NCBI GenBank assembly: GCA_035459965.1 | Contig: DATHXC010000004.1 | Span: 62,001 to 126,000 of the forward strand | DNA from: DATHXC01 sp035459965 | GTDB lineage: Bacteria; Pseudomonadota; Gammaproteobacteria; Burkholderiales; Methylophilaceae | DNA length: 64,000 nt | Reading direction: 5' to 3' | Shown here: positions 34,001 to 41,485 of the stretch, piece after piece | Layout of the letters: each line of letters opens with the position of its first letter | How positions within the stretch are numbered: the first letter of the stretch is position 1 | Notes under the pieces: model-generated | The model's input: only the letters and a program-made list of their open reading frames with translations | Database searches by the model: none | What the model was told of the DNA's origin: nothing | Position numbers and translations under genes: made by a program

Positions 34001-34875
34001 AATATATAGATTGGGGCCCCTTCTTCCAGACCTGGGATCTGGCAGGGGCTTATCCGGCCATATTGACCGATGAAGTAGTGGGTGAAGCTGCGACCAAATT
34101 GTTCGCCGAAGGCCAGGCTATACTCAAGAAAGTCATCGAAGGTCGTTGGCTGACGGCTAATGGCGTGGTTGCGCTACTGCCTGCCAATAGTATTAATGAT
34201 GATGACATTGAAATTTATACCGATGACACACGTACTGAGGTGGCTTTCACCTATTACGGCATGCGCCAGCAAACCGTCAAACCGGTGATTGATGGTGTTG
34301 CACGCCCTAACCAATGTTTGGCTGACTTTATTGCGCCCAAGATGATAGATGGCAAGCCCTCCGGGATTGCCGATTACATCGGTATGTTCGCTGTGACTGG
34401 CGGCATCGGCATAGAAAAACATGAAAAGCGCTTTGACGATGACCACGATGATTACGGCAGCATCATGCTTAAATCGCTGGCAGATCGCCTGGCGGAAGCC
34501 AGTGCCGAATACCTGCACGAGTGGGTGCGTAAGGATTTATGGGGTTATGACTCGGATGAAGACTTGACCAAAGAAGACCTGATCAAGGAACGTTACCAGG
34601 GTATCCGCCCTGCACCAGGCTACCCAGCATGCCCGGATCATACGGTGAAGCCTGACATGTTCAAGCAGATGCAGTGTGAGGAAATTGGCATGCAACTGAC
34701 TGAGTCATTTGCCATGTTCCCCGGTGCATCAGTCTCTGGCTTTTACCTTGCCCATGCGGAGTCGAAATACTTTAGCGTGGATAAAATCGGCGAAGACCAG
34801 TTGAATGACATGGCCGAGCGTCGTGGACTGACCAAGGAATATCTGGAGCGCTGGCTGGCGCCTAATCTGTCTTGA
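31057..34875 (+). CDS. metH: Cobalamin-dependent methionine synthase MetH
   Basis: 1272 residues, full-length four-module enzyme. The homocysteine domain (about 20-345) has the zinc ligands in GLNCALGA and GGCCGTTPPH. The methyl-THF domain (about 370-630) contains FVNVGERTNVTGS. The B12 domain has the cofactor His in GDVHDIGKNIVSVVL (about 788-802). The C-terminal activation domain contains RPAPGYPACPDHT. It transfers the methyl of 5-methyl-THF to homocysteine. The 172-bp upstream region shows a TATAAT at 30951-30956 but no cobalamin riboswitch that I can recognise. A long hairpin follows the stop. Confidence 0.98.
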   Translation: MTQSAISLQTTSPTETLLRDLLARRILILDGAMGTMIQQYKMNEQDYRGGPNGRFADFSAPAGERELFVKGNNELLTLTQPHVIQEIHEQYLAAGADIIETNTFGATSVAQDDYHMAHLAYEMNVEAAKLARAACDKYTTPDKPRFVAGALGPTPKTASISPDVNDPAARNVSFDQLVASYLEQTRGLVAGGVDILMVETIFDTLNCKAALFAIDTFFEESGKRLPIMLSGTVTDASGRILSGQTVPAFWNSVRHAKPLTIGLNCALGAALMRPYAEELAKIADTFVCIYPNAGLPNPMSDTGFDEKPADTSSLLKEFAESGFVNIAGGCCGTTPPHIKAIAEAVKDIDPRTVPQVPHVTRLSGLEPFVIDDASLFVNVGERTNVTGSKAFARLILNGQYDEALVVARQQVENGAQVIDINMDEGMLDAVAAMTHFLNLVASEPDIARVPVMIDSSKWSVIEAGLKCVQGKAIVNSISMKEGEEEFLRQAKLCRRYGAAVIVMAFDEKGQADTFERKIEICKRAYDLLVKELNFPPEDIIFDPNIFAIATGIEEHNNYAVDFINATRWIKENLPYAKISGGVSNVSFSFRGNDPAREAIHTVFLYHAIKAGMTMGIVNAGMMGVYDDLPAELRERVEDVVLNRREDATERMIEIAGTLKAGGKKEASVQEWRGTPENPIPVNKRLAHAMVHGITEFIVEDTEEARLQVLNSGGRPIHVIEGPLMDGMNVVGDLFGQGKMFLPQVVKSARVMKQAVAHLIPFIEEEKLLEQERTGVVAKPKGKVVIATVKGDVHDIGKNIVSVVLQCNNFEVVNMGVMVPASEILAMAKAENADIIGLSGLITPSLEEMAHVAREMQRDEHFRGLKMPLLIGGATTSRAHTAVKIAPHYEGPVIYVADASRSVSVMQSLLTPETRDEYIAEVAVDYDRARTQHANKKGTPMLTLAEARANKAKLQFTGEYAPVKPKFIGRRVLKNIELATLAQYIDWGPFFQTWDLAGAYPAILTDEVVGEAATKLFAEGQAILKKVIEGRWLTANGVVALLPANSINDDDIEIYTDDTRTEVAFTYYGMRQQTVKPVIDGVARPNQCLADFIAPKMIDGKPSGIADYIGMFAVTGGIGIEKHEKRFDDDHDDYGSIMLKSLADRLAEASAEYLHEWVRKDLWGYDSDEDLTKEDLIKERYQGIRPAPGYPACPDHTVKPDMFKQMQCEEIGMQLTESFAMFPGASVSGFYLAHAESKYFSVDKIGEDQLNDMAERRGLTKEYLERWLAPNLS

Positions 34876-34907
34876 CCTGATTGGTACTTGTAAAAGTACC
34901 AATCAGG
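34876..34907. terminator. Bidirectional hairpin, metH / EAL-HDOD gene
   Basis: CCTGATTGGTACTT, loop GTAA, AAGTACCAATCAGG: a 14-bp perfect stem directly after the metH stop, between converging genes. The T-run is weak, so efficiency is uncertain. Confidence 0.65.
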
Positions 34908-34938
34908 TTGTTGTAGTTATGGCTTAGCTTTCTTGGAA

Positions 34939-36207
34939 CTAGGCGACTTCCTTGCCTACGTTGTTAGTCCATTCCATAGCCTGTAGCTGAATTGCGGTGA
35001 AGTCATTCACGCTTAATCCCAGTCCATGAATCAATGGATCTGCCGCGGCAAAATCGCCTATTTCTATCAACTCTGCCAGTTGCAGCAATTGCCCGAGCTC
35101 ACCCTCACGTAGCAGCACGGCTTTTTCCAGGTTCTCTGTTACACCAATCTGCTTGAGTACCTCTTCTAGGGGTACCTGCATCACGGCATCGGCCAGCGAT
35201 AGCATGCCGGTCATAAAGGCCTGATCGCTGATGTTGTGATGGATAGACGGGATATGCTGCGCCAGCAACTCCATCAGGCGCGCGCGGTTAGCTACCTGTT
35301 GCAGCAAGCTGCTGCCGACATTGCCATCGGGTGCTGCATACAGTAACAGTTGCACCCAGCGTAATAGCTGTTTTTGCCCCAGCACAACGATAGCCTGGCG
35401 CAAGGAACTGATTTGTTGTCGTCCACCACCGATACCCACTGAATTCACCAAACGTAACAGGCCCAATGTGAGGCCCGGATTATCCTTGAACAGGGGCTCA
35501 AGCTCGCTCACATTGGCATCACCAAGCAGCAAGCCCATGATGCGCATCAGGCTCATCTGGTGAGGCTGCGGTTTTTTACCGCGGAGCAATGTTGCCTTGG
35601 CAAAGAAAAAGCCCTGGAACAGGTTGAAGCCCATTTCCTTACATGCCTCGAAATCGCTCTCAGTCTCTACTTTTTCTGCAAGCAATATCGCATTGGAAAG
35701 ACGCCTGATCTGGCTTAATGCCGGTAGCATTTTATTCATTGGGGTGATGCTGAGGTCGACCTTGATATAGTCGATTAAAGGCAGTATCGGGTCGTATTCG
35801 GTTTTATAACTGAAGTCATCCAGTGCCAGCCTGAAGCCCATATCTTTAAGCGCCTCACAGCGCGTAATCACTGCTGCAGTAATGGGCACATCTTCCAGTA
35901 TCTCCAGCACGATGCGATCCGGCGGTAGTATTTCTACGGTTTCGCTCATTAATAAACTTGCAGACACATTCATAAAGCCATCATGTTTGCCGAGTACATT
36001 TTCCAGGCCGAATTGGCTTAGCGTATTGACGATAACGGCAGCTGTCGCGGCAAGGTCATCCGTGAAATCTGCGGTTGTCAGGCTTTTCTCGGATCTGAAT
36101 AGAAGCTCGTAAGCCACGATCTTGCGTTTGTGATCTAGGATAGGCTGTCTTCCTAGAAAAATTTCAGATCCACTGCTGGTGTTTGGTAATGGCATAGGCT
36201 GGTTCAT
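34939..36207 (-). CDS. EAL-HDOD signalling protein with degenerate EAL domain
   Basis: 422 residues. The N-terminal EAL-like domain (about 14-215) opens LGRQPILDHKRKIVAYELLFR, so the catalytic Glu of EAL is replaced in AYELLFR; the later ILAEKVETESDF segment remains. The C-terminal part (about 220-410) is an HDOD domain. Proteins of this layout (YuxH, CdgJ-like) generally do not hydrolyse cyclic-di-GMP and act in motility or biofilm control as binding proteins. The gene stands alone and is divergent from mpl across a 282-bp region. Confidence 0.85.
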   Translation of the reverse strand: MNQPMPLPNTSSGSEIFLGRQPILDHKRKIVAYELLFRSEKSLTTADFTDDLAATAAVIVNTLSQFGLENVLGKHDGFMNVSASLLMSETVEILPPDRIVLEILEDVPITAAVITRCEALKDMGFRLALDDFSYKTEYDPILPLIDYIKVDLSITPMNKMLPALSQIRRLSNAILLAEKVETESDFEACKEMGFNLFQGFFFAKATLLRGKKPQPHQMSLMRIMGLLLGDANVSELEPLFKDNPGLTLGLLRLVNSVGIGGGRQQISSLRQAIVVLGQKQLLRWVQLLLYAAPDGNVGSSLLQQVANRARLMELLAQHIPSIHHNISDQAFMTGMLSLADAVMQVPLEEVLKQIGVTENLEKAVLLREGELGQLLQLAELIEIGDFAAADPLIHGLGLSVNDFTAIQLQAMEWTNNVGKEVA

Positions 36208-36489
36208 TCTTTAGGCTCCATGCACCCAAAACATATATTGAGTGCAGTTTCATTTGCTGTGCGGATTGCGTTATTTAATTTGTATTATTTAAATATAGCA
36301 ACCATATTCTATAGTGATCATCATGTCATTATTATCGGCAGAATAATCCAAGAATTAAGTGGGTTAATACGGCCTTGATTAATAAATCCGCATAAAATCT
36401 GGCGAGTATTCCTAAAATGAATACCATGTGTGCAGCCCATCTTGATGGCAGTTTTGCTACAATCGAAGCAACTCAATTAAATCAAATTT

Positions 36490-37863
36490 ATGCATATTCA
36501 TATTCTCGGTATTTGCGGTACCTTCATGGGCGGTATCGCAGTTCTGGCCAAGGCCGCAGGCCACAAGGTTACTGGTAGCGATGCCAATGTCTACCCCCCC
36601 ATGAGCACACAGCTTGAGGCTCAGGGTATTGAGCTTATAGAGGGCTTCTCCCCCGAACAAATCAGTCTTAATCCTGATATTTACGTCATCGGCAATGTGG
36701 TCACACGCGGAAATCCGCTGATGGAAGAAATCCTCAATCGCGGTCTGCCTTATATCTCCGGGCCACAATGGCTAGCGGAGAATGTATTGCAGGGTCGGTG
36801 GGTATTGGCAGTGGCGGGCACACATGGCAAAACCACCACATCATCGATGCTGGCATGGATACTCGAGTATGCAGGCCTGGCACCGGGATTTCTGATTGGC
36901 GGCGTGCCGCAGAATTTTGGTATATCTGCACGCCTGCCTGGCGTACCTGAGCAAGATAGCAACAGCCTCTCACCATTTTTCGTGATAGAGGCCGATGAAT
37001 ATGACACCGCTTTTTTTGATAAGCGTTCTAAGTTTGTGCACTATCACCCACGCACCGCAGTGTTGAATAATCTTGAGTTCGACCATGCTGATATTTTTGC
37101 TGACCTGAACGCGATCGAAACCCAGTTTCATCATCTGGTACGCACCGTGCCACAAAATGGTCTGGTAGTAGCGAATGGAACGGAAGAAAGCTTGCAGCGC
37201 GTGATTCAGCGTGGCTGCTGGACGCCAGTCGAGCTTTTCGGCAGTAACGAAGGCTGGGTCGCTGGCAAAGCGGATGAGGCTGGTGGTTTTGATATCAGCT
37301 TTAAGGGTGAAGCCCAAGGTCATTTAGCCTGGGAGTTGCTGGGTGAACATAATCGCATGAACGCCCTGGCCGCTCTTGCAGCGGCACGCCATGTCGGGGT
37401 GCCTATCGATGTAGGCATTGCAGCCTTGTCGCAATTCCAGAATGTGAAACGCCGCATGGAGATTCGTGGCGTGGTGAATGGAATCACTATTTATGATGAT
37501 TTTGCGCACCATCCGACTGCCATTACCACCACGGTGGCAGGTCTGCGAGCTAAGGTCGGCAGCGCACGCATACTCGCAGTGCTGGAACCACGCTCCAACA
37601 CCATGAAGCTTGGCGTGATGAAAGCTGCGCTGCCAGCCAGTTTGCAGGAAGCTGACTTGGTGTTCTGTTATGGCGCCAATCTGGGCTGGGATGCAGCCGA
37701 GGCGCTGGAAAGCATCAAGGACAAAGCCAAGGTATATGATGACCTGTCACAAATGGTGGAAGCCATTTGCGCTGAAGCCCGAAGCGGTGACCAGATACTG
37801 GTGATGAGCAATGGTGGCTTTGGTGGCATACATGCAAAACTGCTAGATAGGCTGGGCGGTTGA
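36490..37863 (+). CDS. mpl: UDP-MurNAc-tripeptide ligase Mpl
   Basis: 457 residues. It reattaches the recycled tripeptide L-Ala-gamma-D-Glu-meso-DAP to UDP-MurNAc. Seen: MHIHILGICGTFMGGIAVLAKAAGHKVTGSD (Rossmann-like N-domain), ATP loop GTHGKTTTSSML (about 110-121), VIEADEYDTAFFDKRSKFVHYHPRTAVLNNLEFDHADIF, typical of Mpl rather than MurC, and EPRSNTMKLG. The length is normal. The next gene starts in the TTGA overlap at the stop. Confidence 0.95.
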   Translation: MHIHILGICGTFMGGIAVLAKAAGHKVTGSDANVYPPMSTQLEAQGIELIEGFSPEQISLNPDIYVIGNVVTRGNPLMEEILNRGLPYISGPQWLAENVLQGRWVLAVAGTHGKTTTSSMLAWILEYAGLAPGFLIGGVPQNFGISARLPGVPEQDSNSLSPFFVIEADEYDTAFFDKRSKFVHYHPRTAVLNNLEFDHADIFADLNAIETQFHHLVRTVPQNGLVVANGTEESLQRVIQRGCWTPVELFGSNEGWVAGKADEAGGFDISFKGEAQGHLAWELLGEHNRMNALAALAAARHVGVPIDVGIAALSQFQNVKRRMEIRGVVNGITIYDDFAHHPTAITTTVAGLRAKVGSARILAVLEPRSNTMKLGVMKAALPASLQEADLVFCYGANLGWDAAEALESIKDKAKVYDDLSQMVEAICAEARSGDQILVMSNGGFGGIHAKLLDRLGG

Positions 37864-38831
37864 GACTAGTTAGCTTGATAAAATCCAGCTTTAGAGATTT
37901 AAGTCCGCTCGCTATCACGCTGATAGTCTCGGCGTTGTTTCATCTGGTATTCATCGTTGCTGTTAATTTCGAACCGCCAGTCGCCAAATTCTTTAAAGAT
38001 AAAATGCCGGCACTGGATGTGGTGCTGGTGAATGCAAAAACCAAGAGCAAGCCGACCAAGGCCGACGCGCTGGCACAGGCCAACCTGAATCGCGGCGGCA
38101 ACACCGATGCGAACCGGCAGATGAAATCCGCCCTGCCGCCACCTAAAAATAAACCCACCGAGCTCACTGTCAAGCCGCAAATCGAGGCCAGCTCTTCTAC
38201 CAAAAAAGCCTCGCTGGCAGATACAGAAGCGGAACGTAAACAGCAAAAAATTGCCGAACTGGAAAAGCAGGCGCAAGAGCTGATGACGCAGCTTAATGCC
38301 AAGAATAAGGTTGAAAGCAGCGCGACTAAAGAAAAAGCCGCACCAAACCCTGAAAAAGGCCAGCAGGAAGATTCAGCAAAGAAGGTGGGTGCTGCAGATC
38401 TGATGGCAAGCAGCCTGGATATCGCACGGCTGGAGGCACAGATCGCGCAACAGCAGGATGAATACCAGAAGCGACCCAAGCGTAAATATATCGGCGCGCG
38501 TACCCAGGAATATCGTTTCGCTGCTTATGTCGAATCATGGCGGCAAAAGGTGGAGAAGATCGGCAACCTGAATTACCCCGAAGCGGCGAAAGACCAGAAG
38601 CTATATGGCCAGCTGCGACTGACGGTATCTATACGCTCGGATGGCAGCATAGAAAGCATAGAAATCAATCAAAGCTCGGGGCATAAAGTGCTGGATAACG
38701 CCGCCAAGCGCATCGTAGAAATGGCCGCGCCCTATGCCGCTTTTCCCGAGGATGTAAAAAAGGATACTGACATTCTTGGCATCACCAGAACCTGGACATT
38801 TACCAAGCAGGATAGCCTGGCGACCGAGTAG
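37860..38831 (+). CDS. TonB family protein
   Basis: 323 residues: N-terminal membrane anchor (about 16-38, PLAITLIVSALFHLVFIVAVNF), a long Lys/Ala/Pro/Glu-rich linker with a coiled-coil stretch (about 115-200) and a TonB C-terminal domain (RLTVSIRSDGSIESIEINQSSGHKVLDNAAKRIVEMAAPYAAFP). The start is TTG at 37860 overlapping the mpl stop; another TTG at 37875 is possible. There is no exbB, exbD or TonB-dependent receptor nearby. It probably links the inner membrane to the cell wall or outer membrane; the partner is unknown. Confidence 0.78.
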   Translation: MRLVSLIKSSFRDLSPLAITLIVSALFHLVFIVAVNFEPPVAKFFKDKMPALDVVLVNAKTKSKPTKADALAQANLNRGGNTDANRQMKSALPPPKNKPTELTVKPQIEASSSTKKASLADTEAERKQQKIAELEKQAQELMTQLNAKNKVESSATKEKAAPNPEKGQQEDSAKKVGAADLMASSLDIARLEAQIAQQQDEYQKRPKRKYIGARTQEYRFAAYVESWRQKVEKIGNLNYPEAAKDQKLYGQLRLTVSIRSDGSIESIEINQSSGHKVLDNAAKRIVEMAAPYAAFPEDVKKDTDILGITRTWTFTKQDSLATE

Positions 38832-38857
38832 CCAAATAAATACATGGAGTGACGCGA

Positions 38858-39193
38858 GTGAGTGAACCTAAAGTGAGCGAATCAAATAATTATTACCAAC
38901 ATCATGTTTTTTTCTGCCTGAATCAGCGGGAAGATGGTGCTTCATGTTGTGCCGCAAGTGGTGCTGAAGCCGCATTCAACCATATGAAATCGCGTGTGAA
39001 GTCACTCAAGCTGAATGGAAAAGACAAAGTGCGGATCAACCGTGCCGGTTGCCTGGATCGTTGCGATGAAGGCCCGCTGCTGGTGATTTATCCGGAGGCG
39101 ATCTGGTATCAGTTTGTGGATAATGAAGATATTGATGAAATTATTGAGTCGCATCTGGTGCAGGGGAAGCCTGTGCAACGGCTCATGATTTAA
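38858..39193 (+). CDS. (2Fe-2S) ferredoxin-like protein, thioredoxin fold
   Basis: 111 residues from GTG 38858, chosen because GGAG lies 8 bases upstream (another GTG lies at 38849). Cysteines in FFCLNQREDGASCC and AGCLDRCDEGP have the C-x(10-12)-C and C-x3-C spacing of the thioredoxin-like 2Fe-2S ferredoxin family, similar to the NuoE type. Such small proteins are single-electron carriers of mostly unknown partner. It lies 26 bp after the TonB gene. A repeat element begins 3 bases after the stop. Confidence 0.8.
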   Translation: MSEPKVSESNNYYQHHVFFCLNQREDGASCCAASGAEAAFNHMKSRVKSLKLNGKDKVRINRAGCLDRCDEGPLLVIYPEAIWYQFVDNEDIDEIIESHLVQGKPVQRLMI

Positions 39194-39196
39194 GGA

Positions 39197-39390
39197 AGCT
39201 CTGATTAACCCTGACTTCGTTGCCATGCTTCGTTACTCACACAAAATTTTTCCTTACATATTAGATATATGCGGCGTCAAAATTTTGTGTTCGCGAGCTT
39301 TCGCACTTCCACTTGGCGCTTTAGCGCCTAGTGGAGTGGTGATGGCCTCCACGGCCAGTCTAGCTTAGAATTCAGACTTAATCAGAGCCT
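39197..39390. repeat. Palindromic repeat element, copy A (about 194 bp)
   Basis: The ends are inverted: GCTCTGATTAA at the left and TTAATCAGAGC at the right, extended by partly matching CTGA-TTC arms. Inside lie CACAAAATTTT and AAAATTTTGTG around the core CCTTACATAT-N-GATATATGC. Copy B at 50796-50925 shares ends and core in the same orientation. Copy A has an extra module of about 62 bp with a strong hairpin (CCACTtGGCGCT, TT, AGCGCCtAGTGG). It contains no ORF. The layout is that of a non-autonomous (MITE- or REP-like) element. Confidence 0.75.
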
Positions 39391-39442
39391 CCTTAACGTG
39401 CCCCATTTGAGCCCTACAAAAACCTCAGGCAATACCGTTTAA

Positions 39443-39859
39443 TTAGCCTAATGCTTTCTGTATCGCCTTCTTAAGCTTTACCGCAGTCTGGGTGTCTATC
39501 GTCTGCGCCATGCTTTCACGGGTAGACAGCCCCCAAACCGAGTTTGGGAAATGCCGGTCACTCTCATAACGCGGAATGATATGCCAGTGCAGATGCGGTG
39601 TCTTGTTACCGAAGCTTGCCAGGTTAATCTTGTCTGGATGCATCACGGTGCGTATGCATTGTTCCACTGCAAATACCACCGTCATCAAGTTGCCCTGCTG
39701 AAAGCGGGATAGATCGCTCATTTCCTTGACATGTTTATTCAGTATCACCCGGCAAAAGCCAGGGTAGTCCTGGTCATCCACGCGTACCACACGGCAAAAA
39801 TCGTCTTGCCAGATTAGATCGCCACCAGGGTTTGTACAAAGCTCACAGTTGTTATTCAT
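39443..39859 (-). CDS. HIT family hydrolase
   Basis: 138 residues with the HIT motif PHLHWHIIPRY (His89, His91, His93), the nucleotide-binding triad of Hint/Fhit-type phosphoramidate or Ap4A hydrolases. The N-terminus CELC is a possible zinc-binding pair found in one HIT subgroup. It is 5 bp after the oxidoreductase gene and likely cotranscribed with it. The substrate cannot be told. Confidence 0.88.
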   Translation of the reverse strand: MNNNCELCTNPGGDLIWQDDFCRVVRVDDQDYPGFCRVILNKHVKEMSDLSRFQQGNLMTVVFAVEQCIRTVMHPDKINLASFGNKTPHLHWHIIPRYESDRHFPNSVWGLSTRESMAQTIDTQTAVKLKKAIQKALG

Positions 39860-39864
39860 GATGA

Positions 39865-40884
39865 TTAATTTATTTTAATTGAGCGTCCGCTAAATGCTGA
39901 TTCTAGAACAGCGGCAATCGTTTTGCAGTTGATTTTTGCATCCTGCAACGTGAGTAGAGGTGCTTTGTCATTGAGCACACAATCGCTGAAATGTTCAATC
40001 TCCAAATTGAAATGGTTGGCTGCTGGGTAGCTCTCCTCAAACTTGCGTCCATCGTCTGACCACCAGCTGATGACAGGTAAGTCATTAGTACCCGGCAACT
40101 GCCAGACGGTGTGGCATTTCACGCTGCCCTTAGTGCCTATGATGGTGTATTCCGACTGACGGCTGCATTCAAAACTTACATCAAAGTGACCATGCCTGCC
40201 ATCCCCAAATTGAAGGATGCCACTGGTAGAAATATCTGCTCCGGTATCGGCATATTTGGCCATAGCGGTGACGCTGACCGGCTCCGAATCAAAACAGTGG
40301 CGTAATGAATGTATCGCATATGGCCCGACATCCCACATCGCGCCACCACCCAGATCCGTATCATTGGCAAGGCGATACATGCGTGCCGGGCGCATCATGA
40401 ATGAGTAGCTTGCTTTAGCAGAGCGTACTTCGCCAATGGCGCCAGATTGTATGATCTCCTTCACGCGCTGGTGCTGGGGATGAAAGCGGTACATAAACCC
40501 CTCCATCACCTTGACCTTGTATTTAGCTGCTGCAGCCTCTATCGCCTCAATATCGGCCACCGTAATCGCTAATGGTTTTTCCACCAGTACATGGCGCCCA
40601 GAAGCAATCGCCTTGAGTGCCCATTCGCCATGCTCATGATTGGCCATGGGGATGTAAATCGCTTCTACGTTCTTGTCAGCCAGCAACTCTTCCAGCGTGT
40701 CATAAGTCGCTACACCCCTGACCTTGGGGGCATACTTTTGAAGTGTTTCAGCTGCAGCGCCGGGGCGTCTGCTGGCAATCGCTACCAGCTCAGAATTGCC
40801 AGCCTCGATAATTGCCGGTAGCAGCCGCTCATTGACGCGAGCTGCGCCTAAGATACCCCAGCGTAGTTTTTGATTAGAAGTCAT
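39865..40884 (-). CDS. Gfo/Idh/MocA family oxidoreductase
   Basis: 339 residues. NAD(P)-binding Rossmann start LRWGILGAARVNERLLPAI, then EAIYIPMANHEHGEWALKAIASGRHVLVEKPLAI with the EKP motif (Lys is the catalytic residue in this family), and the C-terminal alpha/beta domain with GGAMWDVGPYAIHSLRH. Typical substrates are sugars or cyclitols; the exact one is not readable. Operon with the HIT gene. Confidence 0.88.
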   Translation of the reverse strand: MTSNQKLRWGILGAARVNERLLPAIIEAGNSELVAIASRRPGAAAETLQKYAPKVRGVATYDTLEELLADKNVEAIYIPMANHEHGEWALKAIASGRHVLVEKPLAITVADIEAIEAAAAKYKVKVMEGFMYRFHPQHQRVKEIIQSGAIGEVRSAKASYSFMMRPARMYRLANDTDLGGGAMWDVGPYAIHSLRHCFDSEPVSVTAMAKYADTGADISTSGILQFGDGRHGHFDVSFECSRQSEYTIIGTKGSVKCHTVWQLPGTNDLPVISWWSDDGRKFEESYPAANHFNLEIEHFSDCVLNDKAPLLTLQDAKINCKTIAAVLESAFSGRSIKIN

Positions 40885-40935
40885 GTATCAGTCCTCATTG
40901 CTAAAATTTGGCGCAATCTGAAAGTTGCTCTAGAA

Positions 40936-41421
40936 CTAAAGCAGCTCATAAGGTTTAGTATTGATTGTTAAGCCATCACCCATCATCAGGCACTTATGCA
41001 CTTGTTTTCCGACATACATTCCAGCTGGGTTTTTTGACGTAGTTTCAATGGTTAGTAGCTGTCGAGCGCCTACATTCTTTACAGCGACTATTTTTTTATT
41101 GCTCGACAAGAGCTTAGTCGTCGACGGGTCGGGATAATGTTCGGTAGTGTTTACAAAGTTAAAACAGGCTTGCGTCGCTCCATCTGGAGCTTTAATCTCC
41201 GCAAGCTCTTTTGTGTAAACCTCTTTGCTTGCCAGAGCGCTCTCTGGCTGTGCACTGCTTTGCGATCTGATAGTTGATATAGCCTCACTTGAACTATCAC
41301 CAGCACAGGGCCTATCAGAAAAGCTGGTTTTACCACTGCTGTCTTTACATTTATAGACTTGGGCAAAGGCTGGTGCTGGCAAGATGGATATTAGTAGTAA
41401 GAATGTAAAAAATCGAAACAT
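40936..41421 (-). CDS. DUF4124-domain exported protein
   Basis: 161 residues with a signal peptide (cut after AFA, about residue 20), then QVYKCKDSSGKTSFSDRPCAGD, the DUF4124 motif, and a C-terminal region with two Cys. The family is periplasmic and of unknown function, common in beta- and gammaproteobacteria. It stands alone; 52 bp separate it from the oxidoreductase start. Confidence 0.8.
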   Translation of the reverse strand: MFRFFTFLLLISILPAPAFAQVYKCKDSSGKTSFSDRPCAGDSSSEAISTIRSQSSAQPESALASKEVYTKELAEIKAPDGATQACFNFVNTTEHYPDPSTTKLLSSNKKIVAVKNVGARQLLTIETTSKNPAGMYVGKQVHKCLMMGDGLTINTKPYELL

Positions 41422-41485
41422 GCTAAGCCTTATGAGTGGTTAATATGGTATTGGCAGTACTGATACTCTGGCACCTTTTTGGTAT

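Noticed and set aside
34876..34907. Third copy of the CTGATTA palindromic element after metH
   Set aside because: The stem also starts CCTGATT, but it lacks the AT-rich inner repeat and the core shared by copies A and B; it is a terminator-like hairpin.
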